A DNA stretch of 6,316 bases from Erysipelotrichaceae bacterium (GTDB lineage: Bacteria; Bacillota_I; Bacilli_A; RFN20; CAG-826), in NCBI GenBank assembly GCA_031271635.1, contig JAISVG010000081.1:1-6316 (forward strand), read 5' to 3'. Made by a program: the position numbers and the translations under genes. Positions 5,004 through 6,316 of this stretch are shown here, one piece after another. The notes beneath the pieces were generated by a model. It worked only from the letters and a program-made list of their open reading frames with translations, had not been told where the DNA came from and made no database searches. The stretch's first letter is position 1. Each line of letters begins with the position of its first letter.

Positions 5004-6316
5004 ATGAAAAGAATATCTGTTGTTTTTATCCTCGCCTTACTTCTTGGAGGCTGTGACCAAACACCACCACCAAAAGGTGAAGATCCTCCTCAACTTCATG
5101 AACATGAATTTAGCACCGAATGGTCAAGTGATGAAAATAACCACTGGCACGAATGTGAATGTGGAGAAATAAGTGATCTTGCCGCCCATACTTATGGCGC
5201 TTGGAATCATGATGAAGAAAACCACTGGAAAGAATGCCTTATTTGTGGAGCGAAGGGCCTTATTGGAGTTCATAGTTGGGACGAAGGAGTAGTTCTGCCT
5301 GGTGATGAGCCAACGCTAAATGCAGCAGGAAAAATGACTTACACTTGTGTCGTCTGTGGTCATATTAAAACCACCACCATTCCACCACTTGAAACTGATC
5401 ATCCCAAAGTCATGACCATTGCCGCCATTTTAAACCTTGAAAACAAGATTACTCAAGATAAAGACGGAAACGGCATTCTTGAGGAAGTTGTTGCTTTTAA
5501 AGCCACTTATCTTGCCTCCTATGTTGATGGCACTAAAAGCGACCGTGTCGCGCTTTTAAGCGATGGTCTTGACTATATCTATGTGCGCGTTGCTCTTAAT
5601 AGCATCGATAGTTATTCTTTCAATCAAAGTTATCTTATTACCGGAAAACTCTCATACTTTTATTACCATCTTGAAATGACAATTGATAGCCTTTGGTCTC
5701 CGCTTAGTGAAACAATTTCTTGTGATTTAAAGGCCCTGGCCACAATTTACACTATTAAGGAACTAAACCAAATTGCTAATAATCTCACAACACGAGATAA
5801 AGGCGCGATCTTTAGTGAAATTGTCACTTTTGAAGCGCAGTATCTCGCTAAGACTGATAATAGTAAGGCACTGTTTTATGATGGTATCGAAGTCATCAGC
5901 GGACATGCCGATAACAAGATTAATAATCAGCTTACCATCGGTAACTACTACCAAATAACGGGACTAATCGGGAAATATACCGGCATGCCCTCAGTTGAAA
6001 TTCTCGCTCATGAATTTAAGAGTTCTGGAGAAATCAACGAAGCTAGTTTTGTTACTGCGGCACAGTCAGTTAATCTCACAAACATCTATCAAAACCGCCC
6101 TGATTCTTGGGAATCACCTTATTTCCCTTACATCTTAAAGGCCGCGGTATATGTTGATGTTGATGCTCGTAGTCAAGCGGGCAAGATTAATAAAACTAAT
6201 GATTATCAAATCGCCGACAACTATCTTCTTAAAGATAAGATTAATGGCCGCATTAGTTGGCAATCAAATAGTCTCCCCGCAGAAGCAGTAATTGTGAGAA
6301 ACTCTGATGCTTTCTT
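5004..6316 (+). CDS. Lipoprotein with Cys/His-rich units and tandem beta-rich modules (3' end outside the window)
   Basis: An open frame of 437 codons that runs off the right edge. The signal peptide MKRISVVFILALLLGGC has a canonical LGGC lipobox with lipidated Cys17. A Pro-rich linker follows, then three Cys/His units: H34...NHWHECEC (Cys51, Cys53), H62...NHWKECLIC (Cys78, Cys81) and H90SWDEG...YTCVVC (Cys115, Cys118). These resemble small zinc-ribbon-like repeats of Bacillota surface proteins. From about residue 134 come homologous modules: module 1 (about 134-230) with EVVAFKATYLA and YLITGKL, and module 2 (about 245-336) with EIVTFEAQYLA and YYQITGLIG. A third, beginning near 345, looks more divergent and is cut off. 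Their beta-rich pattern suggests an OB-like fold, which is inference. It probably acts outside the membrane; ligand and function are unknown. ATG 5004 is the only good start: the ATGs at 4979 and 4988 are out of frame, and no Shine-Dalgarno site is present. All Trp codons read are TGG. Confidence 0.83.
   Translation, partial: MKRISVVFILALLLGGCDQTPPPKGEDPPQLHEHEFSTEWSSDENNHWHECECGEISDLAAHTYGAWNHDEENHWKECLICGAKGLIGVHSWDEGVVLPGDEPTLNAAGKMTYTCVVCGHIKTTTIPPLETDHPKVMTIAAILNLENKITQDKDGNGILEEVVAFKATYLASYVDGTKSDRVALLSDGLDYIYVRVALNSIDSYSFNQSYLITGKLSYFYYHLEMTIDSLWSPLSETISCDLKALATIYTIKELNQIANNLTTRDKGAIFSEIVTFEAQYLAKTDNSKALFYDGIEVISGHADNKINNQLTIGNYYQITGLIGKYTGMPSVEILAHEFKSSGEINEASFVTAAQSVNLTNIYQNRPDSWESPYFPYILKAAVYVDVDARSQAGKINKTNDYQIADNYLLKDKINGRISWQSNSLPAEAVIVRNSDAF

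Noticed and set aside
5763..5958. Overlapping 61- and 63-codon frames on both strands
   Set aside because: Both lie inside the + strand lipoprotein gene, whose frame is supported by its signal peptide and internal repeats.
1618..6316. Mycoplasma genetic code (UGA as Trp)
   Set aside because: The main frames stay open under the standard code without any TGA, and the Trp codons read in the lipoprotein are TGG.

Overview
The window looks like chromosomal DNA from a low-GC Bacillota-type bacterium, most likely an uncultured gut or host-associated member of the Bacilli near the Erysipelotrichia/Mollicutes. The evidence is AT-rich intergenic DNA, Gram-positive Shine-Dalgarno and sigma-A-like signals, CCA ends encoded in every tRNA gene, a short archaeal-type prolyl-tRNA synthetase, and lipoproteins with BspA-like leucine-rich or zinc-ribbon-like repeats. 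The placement is inference. Every Trp codon read in the + strand lipoprotein is TGG, all three complete CDSs end in TAA, and no in-frame TGA interrupts a gene. The standard bacterial code therefore fits better than the mycoplasma code.

Layout. Positions 1-226 (+) hold the end of a tRNA cluster: Val(GAC, 5' truncated), Asp(GTC) and Phe(GAA), closed by a hairpin terminator at 242-264. Positions 281-1297 (-) encode a secreted, probably lipid-anchored, BspA-like leucine-rich repeat protein with its own promoter and Shine-Dalgarno site. Positions 1401-1549 (-) hold tRNA-Ser(GCT) with a clear promoter and a stem-loop that may end it. Positions 1618-4808 (-) are a two-gene operon: a membrane protein with degenerate GGDEF-like and EAL-like domains, followed with a 1-nt overlap by proS. 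Positions 4809-4865 are a compact divergent promoter region with a 9-bp inverted repeat in its middle. Positions 4866-4954 (+) are tRNA-Ser(CGA). Positions 5004-6316 (+) are a lipoprotein gene that runs off the right edge, with three Cys/His-rich units followed by tandem beta-rich modules.

How the parts relate. The theme is translation supply (five tRNAs plus ProRS) interleaved with two cell-surface proteins and one membrane protein that looks derived from cyclic-di-GMP enzymes but has lost the recognisable catalytic motifs. Translation starts are of two kinds. proS and the LRR gene have good Shine-Dalgarno sites. The EAL-like gene and the + strand lipoprotein have none, and instead carry a -10-like box exactly 6 nt before the start codon, which suggests leaderless mRNAs. 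That shared geometry and the degenerate EAL-like protein coupled to proS are the most interesting observations. I see no CRISPR array, IS element, phage gene or defence system.
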